From the NCBI RefSeq assembly GCF_001689125.2, contig NZ_CP015405.2, forward strand, positions 463,001 to 527,000: a stretch of DNA of 64,000 nt, in the 5' to 3' direction. This document shows positions 27,720 to 35,894 of this stretch, one piece after another. Both the position numbers and the translations under genes were made by a program. The stretch comes from Blautia pseudococcoides (lineage in GTDB: Bacteria > Bacillota > Clostridia > Lachnospirales > Lachnospiraceae). Within the stretch, counting starts at the first letter, position 1. Every line of letters starts with the position of its first letter. The notes below the pieces were generated by a model that saw only the letters and a program-made list of their open reading frames with translations, made no database searches and had not been told where the DNA came from.

Positions 27720-28424
27720 ATGCATAATAACATGAAAGAAGGCCTGAAAGATGGTATCCCTATCGCACTGGGGTATTTTTCTGTCAGTTTCACATTTGGC
27801 ATGCTGGCAGTGAACAGCGGTATGGCACCTCTTCACGCGGTGCTGATTTCCCTTTTTAATCTCACATCCGCAGGGCAGTTTGCCGGTTTGAATGTGATCC
27901 TTTCGGGGGCATCGCTGCTGGAAATGGCATTGACGCAGTTTGTTATCAACATGAGGTATGCGCTTATGTCCCTTTCTTTATCCCAAAAGTTTGACAAGTG
28001 TGTCAAGACGCGCCACAGGCTTCTTATCGCATATGGAAATACGGATGAGATATTCGCAGTGGCAAGTTCAAAGAGGGGAAGTGTGGGGCAGTATTATATG
28101 TATGGTCTGATCTGCCTGCCGGTATTGGGATGGGTAGGAGGAACGCTTACAGGAGCCATAGCAAGTACGGTTATGCCCGCATTTGTGCGCAGCGCTTTGG
28201 GGGTGGCACTCTACGGAATGTTTATCGCCATTGTGGTGCCTCCGGCAAAAAAGGAATCCACAGTGAGGACTGTAGTGTTTATTGCCCTGGCACTGAGTAG
28301 TATGTTTTACTATCTTCCGGTATTAAAACAAATCTCCAGCGGATTCATGATCATTATCTGCACGCTGCTTGCAGCAGGCATCGGCGCTGTTTTATTTCCC
28401 ATCAAGGAGGATTTGGAGGCATGA
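27720..28424 (+). CDS. azlC: AzlC family branched-chain amino acid exporter, large subunit
   Basis: 234 residues from the ATG at 27720, selected because TTAAGGAG stands before it; an upstream GTG lies within the repeat element. Six to seven transmembrane helices and the AzlC hallmark GIPIALGYFSVSFTFGMLA with a later QFVINMRYALMSLSLSQ are visible. AzlC and AzlD together export branched-chain amino acids and analogues. azlD overlaps by 4 bases. The pair forms its own short unit. Confidence 0.92.
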   Translation: MHNNMKEGLKDGIPIALGYFSVSFTFGMLAVNSGMAPLHAVLISLFNLTSAGQFAGLNVILSGASLLEMALTQFVINMRYALMSLSLSQKFDKCVKTRHRLLIAYGNTDEIFAVASSKRGSVGQYYMYGLICLPVLGWVGGTLTGAIASTVMPAFVRSALGVALYGMFIAIVVPPAKKESTVRTVVFIALALSSMFYYLPVLKQISSGFMIIICTLLAAGIGAVLFPIKEDLEA

Positions 28425-28732
28425 TCTATGCGTATATTTTTGTTATGGCAGGTGTGACCTATTTGATCCGTATGCTGCCGCTTACATTGATCCAGAAGAA
28501 AATTTCTAATGTTTACATACGTTCTTTTTTATACTATGTCCCTTATGCATGCCTGACGGCCATGACATTTCCGGCAATTTTATATGCAACCGAGTCCCCG
28601 GTATCTGCCTTTGCAGGTCTGGCCGTGGCAGTATTTTTCGCTATGAAGGAGAAAAGCCTTGTGATGGTTGCATGTTTTTCCTGTATCGGCGTGTTTATCA
28701 CAGAGCGGGTTTTGGAATTATTGTGTGTATAG
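28421..28732 (+). CDS. azlD: AzlD family branched-chain amino acid exporter, small subunit
   Basis: A 103-residue protein with about four transmembrane helices, matching the AzlD family in length and in the opening VTYLIRMLPLTLI and the YVPYACLTAMTFPAIL block. It works with AzlC as a two-component exporter. The ATG overlaps the azlC stop (ATGA), indicating translational coupling. Confidence 0.9.
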   Translation: MIYAYIFVMAGVTYLIRMLPLTLIQKKISNVYIRSFLYYVPYACLTAMTFPAILYATESPVSAFAGLAVAVFFAMKEKSLVMVACFSCIGVFITERVLELLCV

Positions 28733-28779
28733 TTCATGAGACTGTAAAACAAATTTAATATTACATTTCCCCAGTTTGG

Positions 28780-28808
28780 TTGTAATAACCTGTAAAAAAT
28801 GGTAAAAT
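28780..28808 (+). promoter_or_regulatory. Sigma-A promoter of the L,D-transpeptidase gene
   Basis: TTGTAA (28780-28785), 17-base spacer, TAAAAT (28803-28808). A GATAC-GAAA-GTATC hairpin (28842-28855) lies in the leader. Confidence 0.55.
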
Positions 28809-28900
28809 GGTGATATCTCTAGAGGGAGAGTATACCTGATTGATACGAAAGTATCCGGGAGATAAATAAGAGCGTAAAGCTGGAAAGTAGAGGGAATAGT

Positions 28901-31663
28901 ATGAAGAAGCGTAGAATGAAGCTGTTGGCGCTGATGCTTACGGCAGCGGTCACGATCACTTCTGTCCTTCCGGTAGGAGCAGCAGCTACGGATGGCAGTG
29001 AAGTACCGCAGCAGGTTACAGGCCTTACGGATCCGCTGGATGAAGGGAGCGGAGCAACGGATAACGGTCTGGGGGATGCAGCCGGAGATGGGCAGATGGG
29101 CGACAGCCAAACGGATGACGGCCAAACAGATGGTGAGACAAACGAAGTAAGTCATGAGGCGGAAGCTGCCCAGGATGACCATTGGACGCTGGAACGAGCT
29201 GAGAATGTAATGATATTCAGATATTATGATTCCGTAGATGGATTTACGGGATATCAGAGGAAATGGGTGCTGGATAAGCAGAGCGGTATCTGGACGTATT
29301 ATGAAGTTCAGGAGGATGGGACGGAGATGTCTGTGGATCCTCATCCGGATGCAACAGTTACAGTAGGCGGAAAGACCATTGGATTTTATGGAACCGCTGT
29401 TTACAATGATGCAGATTATGGACTGATGAACCTTACATACGCCTTTGAAAAAGTGGAGGGCGGTTTAAAAGGTGTCGGAGATTGGTGGCATCAGGAAGCA
29501 GATGGCTCTTTTCAGTATTATCTAGGTGAGGCAGACCCGGCAGAAGATCCGGATGCGGCACTTGCAGCAGGATACAGGGTTCCCAAAAGTGAGATGGAAG
29601 GTCCATTCATTATTCCTGGGGATGACGGCGTGGAGTATTGCTACTGGCTGGATGCCAATGGAATGCCTTTAAAGAATATCTGGAAATTCGTTACAGATGA
29701 GGATGGAAGTAAGTTGGCCGGCTATTTTGGCCCGGATGGGAAAATGCTGACCGAAGGCATGCCAACAGGACTTCAGAATATTGAAGGCGCCAATTACTGG
29801 ATCGGGGAAGACGGACAGCCTGAGACTAATGTTTGGAAAGAATTAGACGGCAAATATTATTATTTTGACGGCAATGGTGTGCAGGCACAGGGAAAAACCG
29901 GTCTTCAGAAAATTGACGGCAGTAATTACTGGATGAATGAAGACGGAAGCTATGCCAAATCCAAATGGATAGTAGATGGCAAAAAGTTTTACTATTTTGG
30001 TGCGGATGGAAAGCAGGCAACGAAAACTGGACTGCAGACGGTCAATGGTAAGAAGTATTATGTGAACAAGGACGGCACGGTTAAGAAAAACACATCTGTG
30101 ATCGTGAAGGGTGTGCGTTATTTCTTTGACAAGGATGGGAAATGTACCAAATCCTATAAGGTTTTTTCTGAGGGATGGCAGCAGAATACAACAGGTTGGT
30201 GGTACCAGAAAGAGGACGGAAGCTGGCCGGCAAACTGTTGGTATAAGGTAAAAGGTCAGAAATACTATTTTGACGGCAATGGCTATATGAAAACTGGCTG
30301 GCTTGCTCTGGGAAATAATTGGTATTATCTGACTGCAAGCGGTGCTATGGCTCAAGGCTGGGCAATGATAAACGGGACCTGGTACTATCTGACACCGGGA
30401 AGCGGCGTCATGAAGACCGGCTGGTATAAAGATGGGAATACCTGGTATTATAGTAACGGAAGCGGAGCGATGCAGACAGGTTGGTTAAAACTGGGTAATA
30501 CCTGGTATTATCTGAACGGAAATGGATCCATGGCCCAAGGCTGGATATTAGTAAATGGGACCTGGTATTATATGGCGCCGGGAAGCGGGGCTATGCAAGT
30601 AGGCTGGCTGAATCTGAAGGGTACCTGGTATTATCTAGCTGGAAGCGGAGCGATGCAGACAGGTTGGCTGATGACTGGCGGAACCTGGTATTATCTGAAT
30701 GGAAACGGCTCCATGGCTCAGGGCTGGCTGAGTCTGGGCGGAACCTGGTATTATTTGACACCCGGTAACGGAGGAATGAAGACCGGCTGGTATATGGCAG
30801 GCAAAGAGTGGTATTACTCTTATGGTAATGGAGCTATGGCACGGAATGCATGGATTGACACTTATTACTATGTAGGCAGCAGTGGGGCCATGTTGAAAGA
30901 TACTACAATTGGCGGCTATTATGTGGATAAAAATGGACGTTGGATACCAGGTTATGGAACAGTAAATGTAAATACCATTGGAAACTGGGAAAAGAGTGGC
31001 TCCACGTATTACTTTAAGAAGAGCAATGGCACCTATGCTAAAAATGAATATGTGGCCTGGAATGGAAACTGGTATTATCTTGATGGAAATGGGGTCATGT
31101 TAACCGGATGGCATTACATCAGGGGATATAAAATGTACTTTACAGGCAGTGGTGCCCTGCAGCAGGATGTAAGTGGAATGGTAGGTGGACCATACAGACT
31201 CCGTGTAAACCGTACAAAATGTCAGATCACGGTACTGGCTAAGGATGGAAGCAATGGCTGGACGATTCCGGTTAAATCAATCACTTGTTCGGTAGGTAAT
31301 CCGATTACCCTGACACCGGCAGGTACGTTCTACATTGGCGATCAGGACAGATGGCATATTTTGATGGGGCCGTCTTGGGGACAGTGGACATCACATGTAG
31401 TGAACGGTATTTTCATTCACTCTGTAGCGGGATCATCCCAGAGTCAGTATAATCTTGCGGCAGCAGATTATAATATGCTGGGACAGCCTGCATCTCATGG
31501 CTGCATACGAGTATGTGTCAGAGATGCAAAATGGATTTATGATAACACAGGCAGAGGAACTATGGTTACTATTGGAGATGGTTATTATGAGCCATTTGAT
31601 AAACCAGCTACAATCAAACTGCCATACGGAGTAAATCTAAAAGACCCAACAGATATTTGGTAA
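28901..31663 (+). CDS. Secreted L,D-transpeptidase with choline-binding-type repeats
   Basis: A 920-residue secreted protein. It has a signal peptide (1-30, ending PVGAAA), an acidic Asp/Gly/Gln linker (about 35-85), a region of unknown fold (about 85-230), then aromatic cell-wall-binding repeats (about 240-770) with the WYYL-x-GSGAMQTGW pattern, and a C-terminal YkuD domain. The catalytic motif SHGCIRVC has Cys868 and His866. L,D-transpeptidases form 3-3 cross-links in peptidoglycan or attach proteins to it. The repeats resemble those of pneumococcal choline-binding proteins and should hold the enzyme on the wall, perhaps through phosphocholine. Repeats before the catalytic domain is an unusual order for a YkuD enzyme. 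AGAGGGAATAGT precedes the ATG. Confidence 0.9.
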   Translation: MKKRRMKLLALMLTAAVTITSVLPVGAAATDGSEVPQQVTGLTDPLDEGSGATDNGLGDAAGDGQMGDSQTDDGQTDGETNEVSHEAEAAQDDHWTLERAENVMIFRYYDSVDGFTGYQRKWVLDKQSGIWTYYEVQEDGTEMSVDPHPDATVTVGGKTIGFYGTAVYNDADYGLMNLTYAFEKVEGGLKGVGDWWHQEADGSFQYYLGEADPAEDPDAALAAGYRVPKSEMEGPFIIPGDDGVEYCYWLDANGMPLKNIWKFVTDEDGSKLAGYFGPDGKMLTEGMPTGLQNIEGANYWIGEDGQPETNVWKELDGKYYYFDGNGVQAQGKTGLQKIDGSNYWMNEDGSYAKSKWIVDGKKFYYFGADGKQATKTGLQTVNGKKYYVNKDGTVKKNTSVIVKGVRYFFDKDGKCTKSYKVFSEGWQQNTTGWWYQKEDGSWPANCWYKVKGQKYYFDGNGYMKTGWLALGNNWYYLTASGAMAQGWAMINGTWYYLTPGSGVMKTGWYKDGNTWYYSNGSGAMQTGWLKLGNTWYYLNGNGSMAQGWILVNGTWYYMAPGSGAMQVGWLNLKGTWYYLAGSGAMQTGWLMTGGTWYYLNGNGSMAQGWLSLGGTWYYLTPGNGGMKTGWYMAGKEWYYSYGNGAMARNAWIDTYYYVGSSGAMLKDTTIGGYYVDKNGRWIPGYGTVNVNTIGNWEKSGSTYYFKKSNGTYAKNEYVAWNGNWYYLDGNGVMLTGWHYIRGYKMYFTGSGALQQDVSGMVGGPYRLRVNRTKCQITVLAKDGSNGWTIPVKSITCSVGNPITLTPAGTFYIGDQDRWHILMGPSWGQWTSHVVNGIFIHSVAGSSQSQYNLAAADYNMLGQPASHGCIRVCVRDAKWIYDNTGRGTMVTIGDGYYEPFDKPATIKLPYGVNLKDPTDIW
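29640..31170 (+). repeat. Choline-binding-type repeat array in the L,D-transpeptidase
   Basis: About twenty units of roughly 20 residues with the core TGW-x-GxWYYL-x-GSGAM, coded by imperfect 60-base repeats. The repeats share codons with those in the two other giant proteins, which favours recombination among them. Confidence 0.8.
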
Positions 31664-31678
31664 ATAAATTAGAATAGT

Positions 31679-31727
31679 AAAAAACTGTGTGGCTGTACTC
31701 ACTAGTAGTACAGCCACACAGTTTTTT
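31679..31727. terminator. Bidirectional terminator between convergent genes
   Basis: A perfect 21-bp stem (31679-31699 with 31707-31727) around the loop CACTAGT, with A-run and T-run ends usable in both directions. It separates the L,D-transpeptidase gene from the leftward ATP-grasp operon. Confidence 0.92.
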
Positions 31728-31775
31728 ACACGTTAAGAAAAATTTCGGGACAATACGTGCAAGCTTATTTCAATA

Positions 31776-33035
31776 CTATTCCGGATATTCTGGCATGTGA
31801 TTTTGATATAATACTTCCTCACCTTCAGGGGAGGTGATTGACATATGTTCAAAAATATAATTAGTCATCCAATCTGCTTCTGCTCTGGATTTAGCAGTAA
31901 TATAATAACGGATTGCGTATGGATTTACTCCATGGGGAATAATCCGCTCCCCTTTCTTATAAAACAACCAGGAATCCATAATACCTTTCATTGAAGATAA
32001 TTTTAAAGCTGCCTCCTGATTTTCTACCATCAGACCATTTTTTCCATGAAAATATAACACAGCACTGGTTTTGTCAAAAAAAGGTGAATGGTGCTTTAAC
32101 GTGTTGCGCAGGGATGTCTCATCATAGAGATAATCCAGAAGGAGATTTTCCACTTTTAATCCGCAGCAATAATCTACAAGTTCATGTTCATAACCAAAGA
32201 ATCTTCCGGCAATCTCACAGACGGATATGGTTTCTCCGGGAGACCAGAAAAACTGCATGGATAAAACACCACTTGTCTGTCCTGTAAAATTGGCAATTCG
32301 CTGCAGAATATCCCTTGCCTCTTCATAGACATTACAGATAAGCCTGGAAGGATATACATTTCGGGTACTGATAGGAATATCATTGGTGCATACAGGGGTC
32401 TTTTCTCTGTCTGCAATACTGATGACATGTACAGTTCCGTCCAAGACCCAGCTCATCATATTAAATTCATAACCTTCGTTATATTCTTCCACAAGGATTT
32501 CCTTTACCTCAGAAGTGGCACAGATAAAATCAAAGTGTTTTTTAATTTCTTCAACAGAATATAAGACAAGCACACCGCGTGAACCATATTTATCTAAAGG
32601 CTTTACTACAACAGGAAATTCAAAATCATCCAAATCTGAATTTGAAAATCCGGAGCTCAGCCGTCTATATTTTGCTGTGGGAATATGAAGCTTTTCAAAC
32701 ATTTGCTTCATAATATCTTTATTTCTGTAATAGTCTAGTTTTTCAGGGGAAAAATAGCATTTCAGGCCTGCTTTGTTTGCTATTTTTACCATGCATTCAA
32801 AGAGATAATCAGAGAAAGAAGTGATGATGCCATCCACTCTCTCTAGCTGACAGATAGAAACAATACGGTCGGTATCTCCAACGTCAATATCGTAGGACTT
32901 GTCGGCGATTTTTTTTCCGACACTGTCCGAGTATCCGTCACAGACGATGGTATAAATACCTCTTGATCTCGCCGTTTGTATTAATTGTACGAACTCTCTT
33001 AATGAGCCTAGTATTAACAATCTCTGTTTCATCAT
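31776..33035 (-). CDS. ATP-grasp domain protein
   Basis: A 419-residue ATP-grasp enzyme related to carboxylate-amine ligases of the carbamoyl-phosphate synthase/PurK type. The N-terminal Rossmann-like part begins QRLLILGSLREFVQLIQTA; the ATP-binding part shows FPVVVKPLDKYGSRGV, EEYNEGYEFNMMSW and the metal-binding region QFFWSPGETISVCEIAGR. Such enzymes join a carboxylate to an amine, thiol or hydroxyl through an acyl phosphate. It begins within the stop of the PLP-type gene upstream (4-base overlap) and is the last gene of a three-gene leftward operon. A role in adding an amino acid or peptide-like group to an envelope sugar is an inference. Substrates are unknown. Confidence 0.85.
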   Translation of the reverse strand: MMKQRLLILGSLREFVQLIQTARSRGIYTIVCDGYSDSVGKKIADKSYDIDVGDTDRIVSICQLERVDGIITSFSDYLFECMVKIANKAGLKCYFSPEKLDYYRNKDIMKQMFEKLHIPTAKYRRLSSGFSNSDLDDFEFPVVVKPLDKYGSRGVLVLYSVEEIKKHFDFICATSEVKEILVEEYNEGYEFNMMSWVLDGTVHVISIADREKTPVCTNDIPISTRNVYPSRLICNVYEEARDILQRIANFTGQTSGVLSMQFFWSPGETISVCEIAGRFFGYEHELVDYCCGLKVENLLLDYLYDETSLRNTLKHHSPFFDKTSAVLYFHGKNGLMVENQEAALKLSSMKGIMDSWLFYKKGERIIPHGVNPYAIRYYITAKSRAEADWMTNYIFEHMSITSPEGEEVLYQNHMPEYPE

Positions 33036-34012
33036 ACGTTATTCGGGCCTTTCATTATTTGTCTCAGAACCTGCAGGATATACTCCATATGTTCCTTGCT
33101 GTATCTCTGGTCACAGGGAAGAGGAAGAATATTAGCAGCATAGTCATACTCAAGAGTTTCTTTAGGCATCTGATCTATGACGTTACTCCAGTAAGTTGGT
33201 ATAAATATTTTCTCGGCTGCTAATTTCTTACGGATATTTATACCATCGGTACAGTAAAAAGGATAGACAAAGGGACCATCCAAATGCAGCAAAGAGAGGG
33301 GATTATATTGATTTAAGGCAGAAGCAAGCACTTCATAATTTTCAGTGCGCTTTTTACGCACGGCAGAGTAATCAATTCCTTTCAGTAGGTTTTCCGTCAG
33401 ATGAGACATTCTTTTTATTGGCTCCTCATAATAATGGCGGGCAGTCTCTAGCATATTTGCATAATATTCTGACGCAGAATGCTCATAGCGTCCTAAAATA
33501 TGGGACATCCTGAAGGAGGAAATATCCACTGGATATGTGGATAAAATATCTTCTGTTACATCATCCAGATAGAGATATGCTCCATCTGGCAGTCCGAAAA
33601 ATTTTCTACAGGAATAAAGTACTGGGATACCCGGCTGAGGCCTTTGGAAAAAGGCATGTGTATTATCCAGAAAAATATTCTTATAGCGACGTTGATAACT
33701 TAAAAGTTTCTGATCAGAAATTTGTCCATAATAGTTGACAAGGTAAACATATTCTCCATCTTTCACTTCTTCTTCGGGGAGAATAGGTTCAAACTCTGCA
33801 TTAATGTGATACCATTCTAAGGACACAGGAGCATCTGCACAGATAGAAGTTATAGAATCACATAGAAAATAGGGAAGCCACAGCTTTTTGATTTTCAGAT
33901 AATCCAGAGCAAATAAGAGCGCTGTTCTTCCTAAATTTAGTTTTAACAGTTCAGGATAATACTCTTCACCTGAAAAATTTTCCAATTCCAAATAACCGCC
34001 GATTTCATTCAT
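33032..34012 (-). CDS. DegT/fold-type I PLP-dependent aminotransferase-like protein
   Basis: A 326-residue protein that looks like a divergent DegT/DnrJ-like PLP enzyme. NLGRTALLFALDYLKIKKL resembles the N-terminal cofactor-binding region, FLDNTHAFF carries the aspartate that should contact the pyridine ring, and SCRKFFGLPDGAYLY would supply the lysine for the PLP link. It is shorter than the typical 370-400 residues and the family assignment rests on these motifs only. It lies between the GtrB-like glycosyltransferase (24-base gap) and the ATP-grasp gene (4-base overlap), so the three probably act on the same molecule. Confidence 0.7.
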   Translation of the reverse strand: MNEIGGYLELENFSGEEYYPELLKLNLGRTALLFALDYLKIKKLWLPYFLCDSITSICADAPVSLEWYHINAEFEPILPEEEVKDGEYVYLVNYYGQISDQKLLSYQRRYKNIFLDNTHAFFQRPQPGIPVLYSCRKFFGLPDGAYLYLDDVTEDILSTYPVDISSFRMSHILGRYEHSASEYYANMLETARHYYEEPIKRMSHLTENLLKGIDYSAVRKKRTENYEVLASALNQYNPLSLLHLDGPFVYPFYCTDGINIRKKLAAEKIFIPTYWSNVIDQMPKETLEYDYAANILPLPCDQRYSKEHMEYILQVLRQIMKGPNNV

Positions 34013-34036
34013 AAATAAATATCCTTTGTGTTATTT

Positions 34037-34966
34037 TTATAGCTCCTTTTTTCTGATCACATAATTTGGCATTTTTTTAGCTTCATTCAGTATATTCATT
34101 AGATATTGTCCGATAATACCAATGGCTAATAGAATGATCCCATTATAAGCCAGGGTAAGTAGCACCAGGGTTGTCCAGCCTTCCACCGATACATCATAGA
34201 TGAAATAGCGAATCAGATAGAAAAGGCCAAGAATAATACTGATTATAAAACTGAATATACCTAAATCCCTGACCAGGAGGAGGGGGATTGCAGAGTTGGA
34301 AGTTATATCGTAAATCAAATCCTTTGCCAGCCTGCGAAAGGTATAATTGCTTTTTCCTACTTTGCGTGCATCATGGTGTACTGGAACATTGATGATGCGG
34401 TTACTGCTCTGGACCAGAAGGTTTCCGATTTGCGGAAGGTGAGTATTGGTATTCAGAATTGCTTCTACAATGAACCTGCGCATCAGCCGAAAACTGGTGA
34501 TCTCCAGATTGGGATCTTTATTTAACATTTTTGATGTGGCGTATACAGAAATTCGGGTTCCCAGTCTCCTTATAAAATTATGCTTACGGTTCTCATATTT
34601 TGCAATAATCACGTCCACATCATCTTGTTCATTAATAGCAGCAGCCATTTTAGGTATTTCTTCCGGGCGATGCTGAAGATCATCATCCATGGTAATAATA
34701 AAATCGCCTCTGGCAAAAGAAAAACCGCATAATAGTGCTGGATGCTGTCCGAAGTTCTTTGCCATCTGTATGATTTTCACCCGGCTATCCTGTCTGCGAA
34801 GTTTTTTCATTACAGCATAGGAGTTGTCCCGGGAACTATCATCAACCAATATTAATTCAAATTCTTCCTGCAGGGTATTATCAAAAACATTTTTCAATCT
34901 GGTGTAAAGTTCTTCCAGAGTATGTTCTGAATTATAAACAGGAACTACGATCGAATATAAACTCAT
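34037..34966 (-). CDS. GT2 polyprenyl-phosphate glycosyltransferase (GtrB/DPM1-like)
   Basis: 309 residues from the ATG at 34964-34966, chosen because GGAGG (34975-34979) stands 8 bases before it. The GT2 domain (1-220) has SIVVPVYNSEHTLEEL, the LVDDSSRDNS block, DDDLQHRPEEIP and an arginine-rich GKSNYTFRRL block. Two C-terminal transmembrane helices (about 228-250 and 262-285) are typical of GtrB-like enzymes, which make undecaprenyl-phosphate-linked sugars at the inner face of the membrane. It leads the leftward operon with the PLP-type and ATP-grasp genes, and faces a pair of small EamA-type transporters that could flip its product. Confidence 0.9.
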   Translation of the reverse strand: MSLYSIVVPVYNSEHTLEELYTRLKNVFDNTLQEEFELILVDDSSRDNSYAVMKKLRRQDSRVKIIQMAKNFGQHPALLCGFSFARGDFIITMDDDLQHRPEEIPKMAAAINEQDDVDVIIAKYENRKHNFIRRLGTRISVYATSKMLNKDPNLEITSFRLMRRFIVEAILNTNTHLPQIGNLLVQSSNRIINVPVHHDARKVGKSNYTFRRLAKDLIYDITSNSAIPLLLVRDLGIFSFIISIILGLFYLIRYFIYDVSVEGWTTLVLLTLAYNGIILLAIGIIGQYLMNILNEAKKMPNYVIRKKEL

Positions 34967-35004
34967 GTTTTTACCTCCGGGGTTGTTTTTCAACCGCCGC
35001 GATT

Positions 35005-35033
35005 ATTATAACATTTTACAACAAGGGTTTCAA
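35005..35033 (-). promoter_or_regulatory. Sigma-A promoter of the GtrB-PLP-ATP-grasp operon
   Basis: On the minus strand TTGAAA (35028-35033), 17-base spacer, TATAAT (35005-35010). It lies only five bases from the divergent promoter at 35039, so the two units may be co-regulated. Confidence 0.65.
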
Positions 35034-35038
35034 TAGAC

Positions 35039-35067
35039 TTGTTTCCTGGCAGGAAGGATGTTATACT
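35039..35067 (+). promoter_or_regulatory. Sigma-A promoter of the EamA pair
   Basis: TTGTTT (35039-35044), 17-base spacer, TATACT (35062-35067), divergent from the GtrB promoter. Confidence 0.5.
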
Positions 35068-35130
35068 GTAAAAAACTGTGCAAGGACAGAAAATGTACAG
35101 TTGGATAAACAACAGAAAGAAGGGAAGTAG

Positions 35131-35496
35131 ATGACTGTGTCTAAAAAGAGCAGGGTACAAGACTATATTTTTTTACATATCAGTATCATAATATTTTCTT
35201 TTACCCCGGTTTTTACCAAGATGGCTTCCATGGAATTTAATAAGAATGGAATATGGGGAATCAGATTATACTTTTTCTTTTTCCTTATGCTTTTGGATTG
35301 TTTTATCTATGCTTTAGCATGGCAGAAAATTATTCAAAAATTCGAGCTCAGTGTGGCCTATGCAAATAAAAGTGTGTATCTCATATGGTCACAAATATGG
35401 GCAGTAATTATTTTTCACGAGGTATTGACAATAAAAAATGTACTTGGACTTTTTATTGTATTATTAGGAGTATTGGTGGTGCAAAAATATGAATAA
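35131..35496 (+). CDS. Small EamA/SMR-type membrane transporter, subunit 1
   Basis: A 121-residue protein with four predicted transmembrane helices (about 12-30, 42-63, 73-94 and 99-119). The C-terminal pattern SVAYANKSVYLIWSQIWAVIIFHE...GLFIVLLGV is the half-EamA (DMT superfamily) signature, as in ArnE/ArnF and small multidrug-resistance proteins. Such half-size units work as dimers. GAAAGAAGGGAAG precedes the ATG. Its gene overlaps the second half-size transporter by 8 bases. Divergence from a GtrB-like operon suggests flipping of a polyprenyl-phosphate sugar; drug efflux is an alternative. Confidence 0.8.
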   Translation: MTVSKKSRVQDYIFLHISIIIFSFTPVFTKMASMEFNKNGIWGIRLYFFFFLMLLDCFIYALAWQKIIQKFELSVAYANKSVYLIWSQIWAVIIFHEVLTIKNVLGLFIVLLGVLVVQKYE

Positions 35497-35827
35497 ATAT
35501 ATGCTTATCCTATTTATCGGAACCTTTTTTACAGCGTTTTCACAACTTCTTTTGAAGCAGAGTGCAAATAAGGAATATAGTCATCCCATATTTGAATATC
35601 TGAACTGGCATGTAATTACGGCTTATGGAATATTTGGAGGAGTATTACTGCTGAATACTTATGCATTTACCCATGTAGATATGAAGTATGGGTCTGTGAT
35701 TGATACCTTTAGCTATGTGTTTGTTATGCTGCTGTCTTATTTCATTTTAAAAGAGAAATTTACGTGGGGGAAGATAATAGGAAACCTAATTATTATTACG
35801 GGTATTTTTGTGTATACTCTCGGCTAG
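35489..35827 (+). CDS. Small EamA/SMR-type membrane transporter, subunit 2
   Basis: A 112-residue protein with four predicted transmembrane helices, the half-EamA partner of the gene before it (8-base overlap, so coupled translation). The C-terminal SVIDTFSYVFVMLLSYFILKEKFTWGKIIGNLIIITGIFV block is characteristic of the DMT superfamily. Two overlapping half-size genes resemble ArnE-ArnF, the undecaprenyl-phosphate-aminoarabinose flippase of enterobacteria. The resemblance is in architecture; sequence similarity would need a search. A strong bidirectional terminator follows. Confidence 0.8.
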   Translation: MNKYMLILFIGTFFTAFSQLLLKQSANKEYSHPIFEYLNWHVITAYGIFGGVLLLNTYAFTHVDMKYGSVIDTFSYVFVMLLSYFILKEKFTWGKIIGNLIIITGIFVYTLG

Positions 35828-35840
35828 AGGATATATCGTG

Positions 35841-35882
35841 AAAAGGGAATTACAGAATCATAAGACTCTGTAATTCCCTTTT
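35841..35882. terminator. Bidirectional terminator between EamA pair and the aminotransferase gene
   Basis: AAAAGGGAATTACAGA (35841-35856) pairs over 16 bases with TCTGTAATTCCCTTTT (35867-35882), loop of 10. It serves both convergent genes. Confidence 0.9.
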
Positions 35883-35894
35883 TATAACAGGCGG

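Noticed and set aside
28809..28900. Cyclic di-GMP-I riboswitch upstream of the L,D-transpeptidase
   Set aside because: A GAAA-capped stem and a GCGTAAAGC-like segment are present, but the GGCAAAC-type element and the second stem with its receptor are missing.
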